This document shows, piece after piece, positions 18,567 to 26,938 of a DNA stretch of 33,137 bases. Numbering within the stretch: position 1 is the first letter of the stretch; each line of letters opens with the position of its first letter. Both the position numbers and the translations under genes were made by a program. Below the pieces are notes generated by a model. It saw only the letters and a list, made by a program, of their open reading frames with translations. It was not told where the DNA came from and made no database searches. Source of the DNA: Candidatus Magasanikiibacteriota bacterium (lineage in GTDB: Bacteria; Patescibacteriota; Patescibacteriia; Magasanikbacterales; GWA2-37-8); the NCBI GenBank assembly GCA_943357105.1, contig CALRGC010000010.1, forward strand, positions 1-33,137. The letters run 5' to 3'.

Positions 18567-18612
18567 AATAAATTATTTCTTCTTAAATTCTAATTATATA
18601 GGGTTATTTTTG

Positions 18613-18699
18613 CGGAGAGGGTGGGAGTCGAACCCACGAGGCCATCGCTGACCTACCGCTTTTCGAGAGCGGCACTTTCGACCACTCAGACACCTCTCC
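18613..18699 (-). tRNA. tRNA-Ser (anticodon CGA)
   Basis: Reverse complement GGAGAGGTGTCTGAGTGGTCGAAAGTGCCGCTCTCGAAAAGCGGTAGGTCAGCGATGGCCTCGTGGGTTCGACTCCCACCCTCTCCG; long variable arm; loop CTCGAAA. Confidence 0.95.
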
Positions 18700-18795
18700 A
18701 AGATAATGGCATATTATCTAAAAAACGCTATTTTGTCCACAGTCCGCGCTTTTCCCTTATTGCTAATTATCGGCTAAAATATAGTCGTAAGACCA

Positions 18796-18824
18796 TTGAC
18801 AAACAGCCTCTTTTGTGTTATAAT
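18796..18824 (+). promoter_or_regulatory. Perfect consensus sigma70-type promoter
   Basis: TTGACA-N17-TATAAT, with the -10 ending 27 bp before the ATG at 18852. Confidence 0.85.
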
Positions 18825-18851
18825 TTCCCATTACTTGTTAAAAACAAAAAC

Positions 18852-19601
18852 ATGAAAATTTTCTCCAAAAAAACCCTTAATAAAGCCAAAAATAAGGCTA
18901 CTACCGGTACTTTTGCCCTTATTTTGACTATCTTAGCACTATCGCCGAGCGTGGCTTTGGCTAGACGCGATCCGTTTATACCTTATAAAACACCGGTAAT
19001 GGTGGTGATGCCTAGAGTCTATAATTTCCCAAATTTAACAGCTCCTTTGGAATGGAGAACCGTATATGATGGTTATGGCACTGTAAATTGGGACGTCAAC
19101 CTACAGCAAATTACCATGAGCCCCAAGCCAGCCACTCAGCCCACAGAAACCCACGCGGCTTTAGTGGTAAGCAAATCCAGCTACCACCAACCTTTTCAGT
19201 TGAACTACACCATGAAAACCACCAAACAACTCCGAGTGGGCTCTACTCCTAATGCTTGGGAAGTTGGTTGGTTAGTTTTTGGCTATAAGACTGACGGCAA
19301 ATTCAAATATCTTATTCTTAAACCAAATGGTTATGGTTTGGAGCTAGGCGAATCGCTTTTAAACGACAAACAAAACTTCCTCTACACTTCGGCCTTCAAC
19401 CAAGATCTATTCCCAGTTAACAAAGATTATAATGTGACAATAATCGCGCAAAATAATATTATCACCATTACTATAAATGGAAAACAATACGCTCCATACT
19501 CACTGACAAATAAAGACGCTTTGACTGTCGACGGCCAATACGGATTTTATACCGAAGACGCCGCCGTACAGGTGTCTAATATCAAAATGGAGCAATTTTA
19601 A
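18852..19601 (+). CDS. Exported concanavalin-like/LamG-type jelly-roll domain protein (249 aa; start corrected from 18621)
   Basis: Signal peptide MKIFSKKTLNKAKNKATTGTFALILTILALSPSVALA; beta-rich body ending in DGQYGFYTEDAAVQVSNIKME, typical of 3-keto-disaccharide hydrolase/LamG-like folds; the listed N-terminal extension is antisense to tRNA-Ser. Confidence 0.75.
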   Translation: MKIFSKKTLNKAKNKATTGTFALILTILALSPSVALARRDPFIPYKTPVMVVMPRVYNFPNLTAPLEWRTVYDGYGTVNWDVNLQQITMSPKPATQPTETHAALVVSKSSYHQPFQLNYTMKTTKQLRVGSTPNAWEVGWLVFGYKTDGKFKYLILKPNGYGLELGESLLNDKQNFLYTSAFNQDLFPVNKDYNVTIIAQNNIITITINGKQYAPYSLTNKDALTVDGQYGFYTEDAAVQVSNIKMEQF

Positions 19602-19610
19602 ATTAAACAA

Positions 19611-19645
19611 AATAAAAAATCCCGACTAATTCGGGATTTTTTATT
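19611..19645. terminator. Bidirectional terminator between convergent genes
   Basis: AATAAAAAATCCCGA-CTAAT-TCGGGATTTTTTATT, a 15-bp stem with A/T tracts on both sides. Confidence 0.85.
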
Positions 19646-19656
19646 TTTAAAAAGAG

Positions 19657-20688
19657 TTAATCAAACAAGCAATCAAAATCATTCACAAGCATAACGTTCA
19701 AAAAATGATTTAGAGACAGAAAATTTTCTTTGTTTTTATTTTGTTCGTACAGATCAATCGCCCAAAAAAATGTATAGATAATATAGGCGCGCAACGCCGC
19801 TTTTATATATTCATTTTCTTGAAAAACGCTAAAATTACTTTTACCATAAGCGCGACGATAATTACTCAAAGCGCTTTGTAATTTTTCTTTTTTAAATATT
19901 CCGTCTTTTTTTCCACCAAAATAATAATTGGTTTGGCTCAAAGCCGAGGCCAGATCACTAAAGCGACAGTCATATCTCGCCCAATCAAAATCAAAAATCG
20001 CGACAACCTTGTCATTTAAAAAATTCACATTACCAGGGTGCAGATCGCAATGAATTAGCTGTTTCGGTAAAGCATCATAGCCGGTTTTGACAAACTCTCG
20101 ATCTGTTTTTTTAATAAACTCCAAAATTTCTAAACGATATTTTAATACTAAATTTTTACCGATCGATGGCGATAATTTTCTAAACTTTTTAGCCAATATA
20201 TTTGAACCATTTTTTACAAAATACCCCAAACTTTGATTGGCGATATTATTATAACTAGGAAATTTTTCCACTGCTTTATTAAACTTAGCGATGGTCTGAA
20301 AAAAAGCTTGCGCCCGCTTGGCCGTAAGCCCGTCGGGCTTATTCCAGCTAGCTTTAATACTGCCAGGCATAAATGTCTGCAGTGTGAAAAATGATTTATT
20401 ATAAATAGTTATGTCCGTCCCTTTTAAATTACGAATGATCTGTGGCGTAGCGGCAAAATGATGATCCGACAAATATTCCAAAAGTTTTACTTCCAATTTA
20501 ATATGGGCCAAAGAAGTCGCCGGATTGGATTTACGCAAAACCAATTTTTTCTTACCGATAGTAACAAAATATATTTTATTTACAAATCCTACCGTGTCTC
20601 TGACTATTTTTATGTCTGTCAAATCAATACCATAAAGGCTGAGCACTGAAAAAATTTCTTTTAGTTCGTCTTTTTTTATTGAGGCCAT
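19657..20688 (-). CDS. APH/homoserine-kinase-II-like phosphotransferase (ATG start at 20688; the listed 20706 start is TTG)
   Basis: LIHCDLHPGNVNFLNDKVVAIFDFDWARYDCRFSDLASAL: kinase HxDxHxxN and DFD motifs. Confidence 0.88.
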   Translation of the reverse strand: MASIKKDELKEIFSVLSLYGIDLTDIKIVRDTVGFVNKIYFVTIGKKKLVLRKSNPATSLAHIKLEVKLLEYLSDHHFAATPQIIRNLKGTDITIYNKSFFTLQTFMPGSIKASWNKPDGLTAKRAQAFFQTIAKFNKAVEKFPSYNNIANQSLGYFVKNGSNILAKKFRKLSPSIGKNLVLKYRLEILEFIKKTDREFVKTGYDALPKQLIHCDLHPGNVNFLNDKVVAIFDFDWARYDCRFSDLASALSQTNYYFGGKKDGIFKKEKLQSALSNYRRAYGKSNFSVFQENEYIKAALRAYIIYTFFWAIDLYEQNKNKENFLSLNHFLNVMLVNDFDCLFD

Positions 20689-20750
20689 AGGTCTGTAATA
20701 TAACAAAAATACCTATATAATTCAAGATATTTTGTTATTTAGGATAGTTC

Positions 20751-21872
20751 CTAAAAATTAATCGTCAGCGGACTGCCCAGACCAGTGACATAATCATAAT
20801 GTTTACGCGCGCTGCAGAGATAACCACAATCACCATTTTGTCCACTAACAATATCACGAAAATAATTGTAATTTTTGTCTGAAGCTTTATCACTATAAAA
20901 ATTTTTGTTGGTGGCCGAAAGACCCAGGGCGTGAATCGCGGCCCACTGGGGCGCGCCGGCCGAAGTACCACCCAAAGTGTACCAACTTTTTTTGGAATTA
21001 CCAGTTGTACGATAAACCGAAAAACCAGTGGCCGGATCAGCATTGTAGGATACATCTGGTATAGCGCGATAGCCGCCGGCCTTTTTAATGTAATAATTTT
21101 TCTGATAATCAGGCTGAACCTCATAGGCACTAATGCCGCCGCCACTCCCACTCCAAGCAATCTCTTTTTTTAAACTACCATCATTATTAAAACTCAAACT
21201 TGTGCCGCCAACAGCTATCACATTTGGTGAAGCGGCGGGCCAACTTGCACCGGTGCCATCATCTCCAGACGAAGCAAAAAAACTAATGTCTCTGTCACCA
21301 GGAAAATGGTCGTCCAATTTTGTCTCCTCAAGAAATTCTGCACCACCCCAACTCATCGAAACCGCCACGACATCTTTTTGTTTAGTGGCATAATCAATGG
21401 CATCAAGCAAATTTTGACCACTTGGAGTTTTTGCTTCCACCAAAAGAATTTTACTTTGTGGCGCGATTGCGTGCGCCCATTCTACATCGAGCGATGTCTC
21501 TAGACTCCAACCACTATCTTTTTTGGGTGCTCCGATCGCATATTTTTCAAAACAACCATTTTTTGAAGTGCATTCTGGTAAATTAAATTGTTTACTAAAA
21601 ATATTTAAATCTTTTTCAATATTGTCATCGTCATAAGCGCCAATAATGGCGACAGTACCATTACCACCTGTAGCAGGCAAATGATAAACTTTTTTTATAG
21701 CGACCGGACTAAGTCCCATGGGTGCGCTCAGACCTCGGGCATAGATATGAATTGGCGGACGCGCTTTAAACTGAGCAAAATGATAGGCCGCCAACACATC
21801 GATCGGTGTTAAAAAAATAAATAAAAAAAATAGCGACAGAAAAATCACCATTCCCCCTCCTGTTTTTGACAT
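20751..21872 (-). CDS. Secreted S53 family (sedolisin/kumamolisin-like) serine-carboxyl peptidase
   Basis: Signal peptide; ETSLDVEWAHAIAP (catalytic Glu/Asp region), SMSWGGAEF, GGTSAGAPQWAAI (catalytic Ser), DYVTGLGSP. Confidence 0.9.
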   Translation of the reverse strand: MSKTGGGMVIFLSLFFLFIFLTPIDVLAAYHFAQFKARPPIHIYARGLSAPMGLSPVAIKKVYHLPATGGNGTVAIIGAYDDDNIEKDLNIFSKQFNLPECTSKNGCFEKYAIGAPKKDSGWSLETSLDVEWAHAIAPQSKILLVEAKTPSGQNLLDAIDYATKQKDVVAVSMSWGGAEFLEETKLDDHFPGDRDISFFASSGDDGTGASWPAASPNVIAVGGTSLSFNNDGSLKKEIAWSGSGGGISAYEVQPDYQKNYYIKKAGGYRAIPDVSYNADPATGFSVYRTTGNSKKSWYTLGGTSAGAPQWAAIHALGLSATNKNFYSDKASDKNYNYFRDIVSGQNGDCGYLCSARKHYDYVTGLGSPLTINF

Positions 21873-21930
21873 ATAATTTGTTTAAAAAATAAATTTACAA
21901 TTTTTATTGGCGCCAAACTGGAAAACCTGA

Positions 21931-22203
21931 TTATAAATTCTTATAGATATCATGTTTGCCTACTGAGATAAATAAAATCTCGCCGTCAATTTGTCTCTCA
22001 AAAATTATTCGATAACCTCCAGTTATTGATATTGACCACAGTCCTTTAAGCTTTCCTTGTAAGGCATGAAGACGGAGTGACGGATGCAGGGGGTTATCGC
22101 GGAACATTTTTTCCTTTCGTACAGCTAATACGGTTATCTCGCTTGGTAACTGCTGTAATTCACGAACAAATTTTGATGAATAAACAATCGAACTAACTAT
22201 CAT
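21931..22203 (-). CDS. RelE/YafQ-type mRNA interferase toxin
   Basis: VREL...RKEKMFRDNPLHPSLRLHALQGKLKGLWSISITGGYRIIFERQIDGEILFISVGKHDIYKNL, a RelE-superfamily pattern. Confidence 0.85.
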   Translation of the reverse strand: MIVSSIVYSSKFVRELQQLPSEITVLAVRKEKMFRDNPLHPSLRLHALQGKLKGLWSISITGGYRIIFERQIDGEILFISVGKHDIYKNL

Positions 22204-22427
22204 AACAGATCAGACAGTGAATTGGCTTTAATCGACTTTCCCGCACGGTATTCCTTACGAGCATCGCGTGCGCTTTTTAATAATTCGGTTTCCGATATCA
22301 AATCACGGTCTGCTTGAAATAAAAATTTAACATACAAACCTAAAGAATTGTAACCTCTTTTTTTGGCGACTTTTTTCAAAAGCACCGCTTCGGCAGCAGG
22401 CATTGATAAACTTAGTACTTTGCGCAT
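22200..22427 (-). CDS. RHH-type antitoxin partner
   Basis: 75 aa; MRKVLSLSMPAAEAVLLKKVAKKRGYNSLGLYVKFLF RHH-like N-terminus; 4-bp ATGA overlap with the toxin gene. Confidence 0.75.
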   Translation of the reverse strand: MRKVLSLSMPAAEAVLLKKVAKKRGYNSLGLYVKFLFQADRDLISETELLKSARDARKEYRAGKSIKANSLSDLL

Positions 22428-22433
22428 ATTTTA

Positions 22434-22454
22434 GTAACTTAATAATTAAGTTAC
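22434..22454. promoter_or_regulatory. 21-bp perfect palindrome, candidate TA operator
   Basis: GTAACTTAAT-A-ATTAAGTTAC located 6 bp upstream of the antitoxin ATG. Confidence 0.75.
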
Positions 22455-22458
22455 AGAT

Positions 22459-22487
22459 ATTGTAATACAGCTGTATGACAAAGTCAA
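22459..22487 (-). promoter_or_regulatory. Promoter of the TA module
   Basis: Minus-strand TTGACT-N17-TACAAT; the spacer contains the 12-bp palindrome ATACAGCTGTAT (22465-22476). Confidence 0.7.
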
Positions 22488-22490
22488 ATG

Positions 22491-22575
22491 CGGAGAGGGT
22501 GAGATTCGAACTCACGGTACCTTTCGATACGATAGTTTTCAAGACTATTGCCTTAAACCGCTCGGCCACCTCTCC
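22491..22575 (-). tRNA. tRNA-Ser (anticodon TGA)
   Basis: Reverse complement GGAGAGGTGGCCGAGCGGTTTAAGGCAATAGTCTTGAAAACTATCGTATCGAAAGGTACCGTGAGTTCGAATCTCACCCTCTCCG; loop CTTGAAA. Confidence 0.95.
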
Positions 22576-22619
22576 AGGTGTTTTGAGCACCCCTAAAATA
22601 TCATATATCTGAAGAAAAA

Positions 22620-25160
22620 TCAACCCCGCTTGATAATCTTTCCCGCCACACTAGCCACCTTTTTGACACCACTCACCACAATAGCTCCCCGCGATCTGGC
22701 CAAAAAACCCAAGATTAGAGTGGTTACGCCGCCGGCGGTAGCGGTCAAATATTTTTCTTCGGTGTCGCGCTGATTGGCTTTATCCGCTTCCATTTGCTGA
22801 GATAGCACCTGATCGGAATATCCCACCACTTTGATATCTTTTTCATCGCGCGGCGATACCCGCAAACCATTTTTAGATTGCTCCAAAATTCCCACCACTT
22901 CCAATTTGTCTCCTAATTTAAAATCTTGTTTATTAATTTTTGCTCCCGCGCGAAAATATATTACCGTTTCACTATCACCATCATCAACATATAGATAATT
23001 ACTTTTTATCGCAGTGATATCACCGTTAATTTTCACCAAAGCACCAACCGCATCCGCGCCGGCATCCGCCAAATTGAGCGGTTCAAAATTTGGATCTTTC
23101 CCCAAAACATTTACACTATTTTTATTGGCTATCTTCAGTCGTTTCACTCCAGACACTTCCGATTCCTCACCGCGCACGGCCACCTTATCGCCAATTTTTA
23201 AATTTGGAAAATCTTTTTTGTACTGATACACCTGATAGCCGGTTTCACCGTCGGAAATATAAAAATATTGCGAACCAAAATTTCCCGGTAGCTCCGTCAC
23301 CACTCCTTGCACCGATCGCCAATTACCAACACTAGCAGTTTTTAATGTTTTTGTTTCCTTTTTATCCGCTTCTTTTTTTACTGTCTTGGCACTTAACAAA
23401 ATTATTTTATCTATCTCTTTATCATTGGGCGAAGTCAGTCGAATTTCATCACCGTCTTTATCAAAACTCAGATGCGTAATACTGCGAAAAAATTTTAAGG
23501 TGCTTGAACCAAAAATGTTGGTATTTTCCGGAATCTCATACTCCTTGCCGCTCTTATTTTTTATCTTCCAACCGGAAATATTTTTGGAAGAGGTAGAAAA
23601 ATTTGCCAACTCAATAAATTCATCGTCACTGCTGGTAGCATCGACCAAATATTGGCCAATCTTTACCTGAGTTTGAGAAATAGAAAATTCCGGACCAACA
23701 TAAATTTTAAAATCTTTTTTACCGGTAGTGCTGGCCGTGCTCACGCCGGCAACTGTGACCAGATATGTGCCGGCAGTAGAGTAATTATGAGTAACAATAA
23801 AACCGGTACTGGTAATGTTATCACCAAAATTCCAAACCAAACTAATATCCCCACCACGCGGATCGGCCGTGCCTTCAGCGCTAAAAACTCCCGCCTCATT
23901 CACATCCAAACCATACGGCCAATTCAATTTCCAACTAATTTTTACCGGATCTACCACGCTTTTAATAGTAGTGGTACTGATTTTATTTGTTTTTGTACTA
24001 GTAGAGGAACTACCGACAACAGCAGAAACATTATTTGAGGAGCCAGCACCACCACTCGTGCTACCACTATTGGTATTTACTACCGGTGCCACCATTTTAT
24101 TGGCCGCGCCCACCGTGATATCTGTCGTAATTGCCCAATCATTGTCATTGTCCGTATCAACACCGTCGGATTTACGAATAATTGACTGACCTTTTGGCGG
24201 CGCATCCAAACCATCACTGCCATACACCACCTCATCCACAATATTATTATTTTCGTCTTTTAATATCACCGAATCGCCATCATTATTTAAATACCGATCG
24301 GTCAACAGATCCACTACTAACCAATCATGGCCTAAAATATTTCCAGAAAATAGTTTACAACTTGTGCCGGTAGAATCACAGATATGAGCAGTAATAATTT
24401 CCGCTGAGCTGGTACTATTATTATACAGCTCCACCAACTCATTGCCGTCAGTTGGATCAGAAATGATTTCATTTAACTTAATAAAGGCCCAATCAAAGAC
24501 CGACGCAATTGTACTCGAGGTAGAAGTGCTGGTGGATTGAGGTGCAGTGGTGGTGGGAGCGATAGAAGTAACAAAATTCGTCGATGTAGTATTTGTAGTC
24601 GAAGCGGTTGAAGAACTATTTTGATTAACAACTACAAAATTGCTATTTTGCGCGCCAACTGTATTACCAGATATATGCTCCTGCCAATTGGCGGCCGAAT
24701 AATCACTAACAAAAGGATCTTTGCGCTCTAGTGAAAACTTACTGCTAGATACATAAGTAAATTTCTCCACAAAATTTCCAGCTTCGTCTTTTAAACCAAT
24801 CTCTTCGCCGCTTTCATTGAGAATACTCCAAGAGGAATCCAATACCGAACCGATAAAATTCGGATAATCCCGCAAAAACAGATCGCCATCCTGACAAATT
24901 ACTCCAAATTCTCCCGGCGATATTATACTATCCGTTGTGCTCACGGCCTTGAGACTGTGATTGGTATTATTTTCCCAAAATTTCCAACTACTTAGATCAA
25001 CCGTGCCATCTCCCTTATTCCACACCTCTATCCATTCGTGCGTGCTGGTCGGATAGGCGCCGATTTCGTTGATCATTATGTCCGTGTTGGCCGCCCAAAG
25101 TTTTTGCGCAATAAAAAAACTGCCAAAAACAAAGACAGTCAAAAAAAATAAATATTTCAT
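22620..25160 (-). CDS. Exported protein with repeated lamin-tail-like domains, a PKD domain, two OB-fold-like domains and a C-terminal hydrophobic segment
   Basis: MINEIGAYPTSTHEWIEVWNKGDGTVDLSSWKFW (LTD); LNEIISDPTDGNELVELYNNS; SLVWNFGDNITSTGFIVTHNYSTAGTYLVTV (PKD); DEFIELANFSTSSKNISGWKIKNKSG (LTD); VQGVVTELPGNFGSQYFYISDG and INGDITAIKSNYLYVDDGDSETVIYF (OB-like). Confidence 0.85.
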   Translation of the reverse strand: MKYLFFLTVFVFGSFFIAQKLWAANTDIMINEIGAYPTSTHEWIEVWNKGDGTVDLSSWKFWENNTNHSLKAVSTTDSIISPGEFGVICQDGDLFLRDYPNFIGSVLDSSWSILNESGEEIGLKDEAGNFVEKFTYVSSSKFSLERKDPFVSDYSAANWQEHISGNTVGAQNSNFVVVNQNSSSTASTTNTTSTNFVTSIAPTTTAPQSTSTSTSSTIASVFDWAFIKLNEIISDPTDGNELVELYNNSTSSAEIITAHICDSTGTSCKLFSGNILGHDWLVVDLLTDRYLNNDGDSVILKDENNNIVDEVVYGSDGLDAPPKGQSIIRKSDGVDTDNDNDWAITTDITVGAANKMVAPVVNTNSGSTSGGAGSSNNVSAVVGSSSTSTKTNKISTTTIKSVVDPVKISWKLNWPYGLDVNEAGVFSAEGTADPRGGDISLVWNFGDNITSTGFIVTHNYSTAGTYLVTVAGVSTASTTGKKDFKIYVGPEFSISQTQVKIGQYLVDATSSDDEFIELANFSTSSKNISGWKIKNKSGKEYEIPENTNIFGSSTLKFFRSITHLSFDKDGDEIRLTSPNDKEIDKIILLSAKTVKKEADKKETKTLKTASVGNWRSVQGVVTELPGNFGSQYFYISDGETGYQVYQYKKDFPNLKIGDKVAVRGEESEVSGVKRLKIANKNSVNVLGKDPNFEPLNLADAGADAVGALVKINGDITAIKSNYLYVDDGDSETVIYFRAGAKINKQDFKLGDKLEVVGILEQSKNGLRVSPRDEKDIKVVGYSDQVLSQQMEADKANQRDTEEKYLTATAGGVTTLILGFLARSRGAIVVSGVKKVASVAGKIIKRG

Positions 25161-25264
25161 ATCCCCTCCAAATTAAATATGAATAAATTTATTATAACAT
25201 AGGTTTTAAAAAAGTAAAATAATTGCTTTTAGGGAGGCTCTGGGATATAATTAAGGCAATAAAT

Positions 25265-26896
25265 ATGTTCCCAAAAGAAATAATCGACGGAGAGGTTTTA
25301 GAGGATAAAGATAGTCTGCAAAAATACAGCCGCGATGCCAGTATTTTTGAAATTACTCCCAAAACTATCATCTACCCAAAAAATACCGACGACTTAAAAA
25401 AGATTGTGAATTTTGTAACGGAAAATAAAGCCACCAACCAAAATTTATCCCTCACCGCCCGCAGTGCCGGCACGGATATGAGCGGCGGCGCCATCAACGA
25501 CTCTATTATTTTAGACTTTACCAAATATTTTAATCACCTCTTAGAGATTGGCGATGATTATGCCATTACCGAGCCCGGTGTCTATTACCGAGATTTTGAA
25601 AAAGCCACTCTGGAAAAAAATTTAATCATGCCATCTTTTCCGGCTTCCCGCTCACTTTGCGCGCTGGGCGGTATTATGGCCAATAATTCCGGTGGTGAAA
25701 AATCTCTTTCCTATGGAAAGACCGAAAAATATTTAGAAGAAATTTCAGCCGTGCTATCCGATGGTAATGAATATAATTTCAAACCATTAAACGCAGAGGA
25801 GTTAAAAGAAAAAATGGCTTTGGAAAATTTTGAAGGTGAAATTTATCGCAAAATGTTCGCGCTCATCAATGATAATTACGAAGCTATCCAAAAAGCCAAA
25901 CCAAATGTGACCAAAAATTCGGCCGGATATTATCTCTGGAATGTTTGGGATAAAGCCACTTTTGACCTCACTAAATTATTAGTCGGCTCGCAAGGCACTC
26001 TGGGATTATTTACCAAAGGCAAATTCAAATTGGTCAAAACCACCGCTCATTCCAAAATGTTGGTAATCTTTCTCAAAGATCTCAAACCACTGGGAGACTT
26101 GGTAAACACCCTGATGCAATTTCATCCCGAAACTCTGGAAACTTTCGATGACAATACTTTCAAATTGGCCATTAAATTCCTACCGGCGATGATTAAAAAA
26201 ATGGGCGGAAATATTTTTAATTTGGGTTGGAAATTTTTACCGGAAATGTTGATGACCATTACTCACGGCGTACCAAAACTAATCATCATTGCCGAATTTA
26301 CCGGTGACAATGAAGAGGAACTCAGCAAAATTGCCCAAAGAGCGCAATTTGCTGTCAAAGAACAGTTCAATTTAAAAACCCACATCACCAAGAATACAGA
26401 GGAGTCACAAAAATATTGGACATTTCGCCACGAGAGTTTCAATCTTCTGCGAGAAAAAATAAAAAATCTGCATACCGCGCCATTTATAGATGATTTTATC
26501 GTTCACCCCCAAGATCTGCCGAAATTTTTGCCGCGCCTCGAAAAAATCTTTGTCAAATACCCGGAGCTTATTTATACCATTGCCGGACACGCCGGTGATG
26601 CCAATTTCCATATCATTCCCCTAATGGATTTAAGTCAAGAAAAAGAGCGCAAAATTATCCCAAAACTTTCTCAAGAAGTATACGACCTCGTATTGGAATA
26701 TAAGGGCTCAATTACCGCCGAACACAATGATGGGCTAGTCCGCGGACCATACTTAGAACAAATGTATGGAACAAAAATCTTTGAACTATTTAAACAAGTA
26801 AAAGAGATTTTTGACCCGCTCAATATTTTCAATCCTCACAAAAAAACTGACGCGACCAAAGAATATTTGGCAAGCCATATCCAAAAAAATATTTAG
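25265..26896 (+). CDS. FAD-binding oxidase/dehydrogenase, GlcD/D-lactate dehydrogenase type (ATG at 25265; the listed 25223 start is TTG)
   Basis: TARSAGTDMSGGAINDSIILDFTKYFN, ALGGIMANNSGGEKSLSYGKTEKYLEE, GSQGTLGLFTKGKFKL, AGHAGDANFHIIPLMD, TAEHNDGLVRGPYL...IFDPLNIFNPHKK. Confidence 0.93.
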   Translation: MFPKEIIDGEVLEDKDSLQKYSRDASIFEITPKTIIYPKNTDDLKKIVNFVTENKATNQNLSLTARSAGTDMSGGAINDSIILDFTKYFNHLLEIGDDYAITEPGVYYRDFEKATLEKNLIMPSFPASRSLCALGGIMANNSGGEKSLSYGKTEKYLEEISAVLSDGNEYNFKPLNAEELKEKMALENFEGEIYRKMFALINDNYEAIQKAKPNVTKNSAGYYLWNVWDKATFDLTKLLVGSQGTLGLFTKGKFKLVKTTAHSKMLVIFLKDLKPLGDLVNTLMQFHPETLETFDDNTFKLAIKFLPAMIKKMGGNIFNLGWKFLPEMLMTITHGVPKLIIIAEFTGDNEEELSKIAQRAQFAVKEQFNLKTHITKNTEESQKYWTFRHESFNLLREKIKNLHTAPFIDDFIVHPQDLPKFLPRLEKIFVKYPELIYTIAGHAGDANFHIIPLMDLSQEKERKIIPKLSQEVYDLVLEYKGSITAEHNDGLVRGPYLEQMYGTKIFELFKQVKEIFDPLNIFNPHKKTDATKEYLASHIQKNI

Positions 26897-26899
26897 ATG

Positions 26900-26908
26900 T
26901 GGTATAAT
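26900..26908 (+). promoter_or_regulatory. Extended -10 promoter for the pilin-like gene
   Basis: TGGTATAAT, the same 9-mer as the surface-operon promoter, about 30 bp upstream of the ATG. Confidence 0.55.
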
Positions 26909-26938
26909 AAAAAATATTAATATTTAATTTAATATCAT

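Noticed and set aside
18621-18851. N-terminal extension MGVEPTRPSLTYRFSRAALSTTQTPLQ... of the 326-aa ORF
   Set aside because: It is antisense to tRNA-Ser(CGA) and lies upstream of a perfect promoter; the real start is 18852.
22327-22623. 98-aa minus-strand ORF (GEVAERFKAIVLKTIVSKGTVSSNLTLS)
   Set aside because: It reads through tRNA-Ser(TGA) and the antitoxin promoter; a tRNA-derived false ORF.
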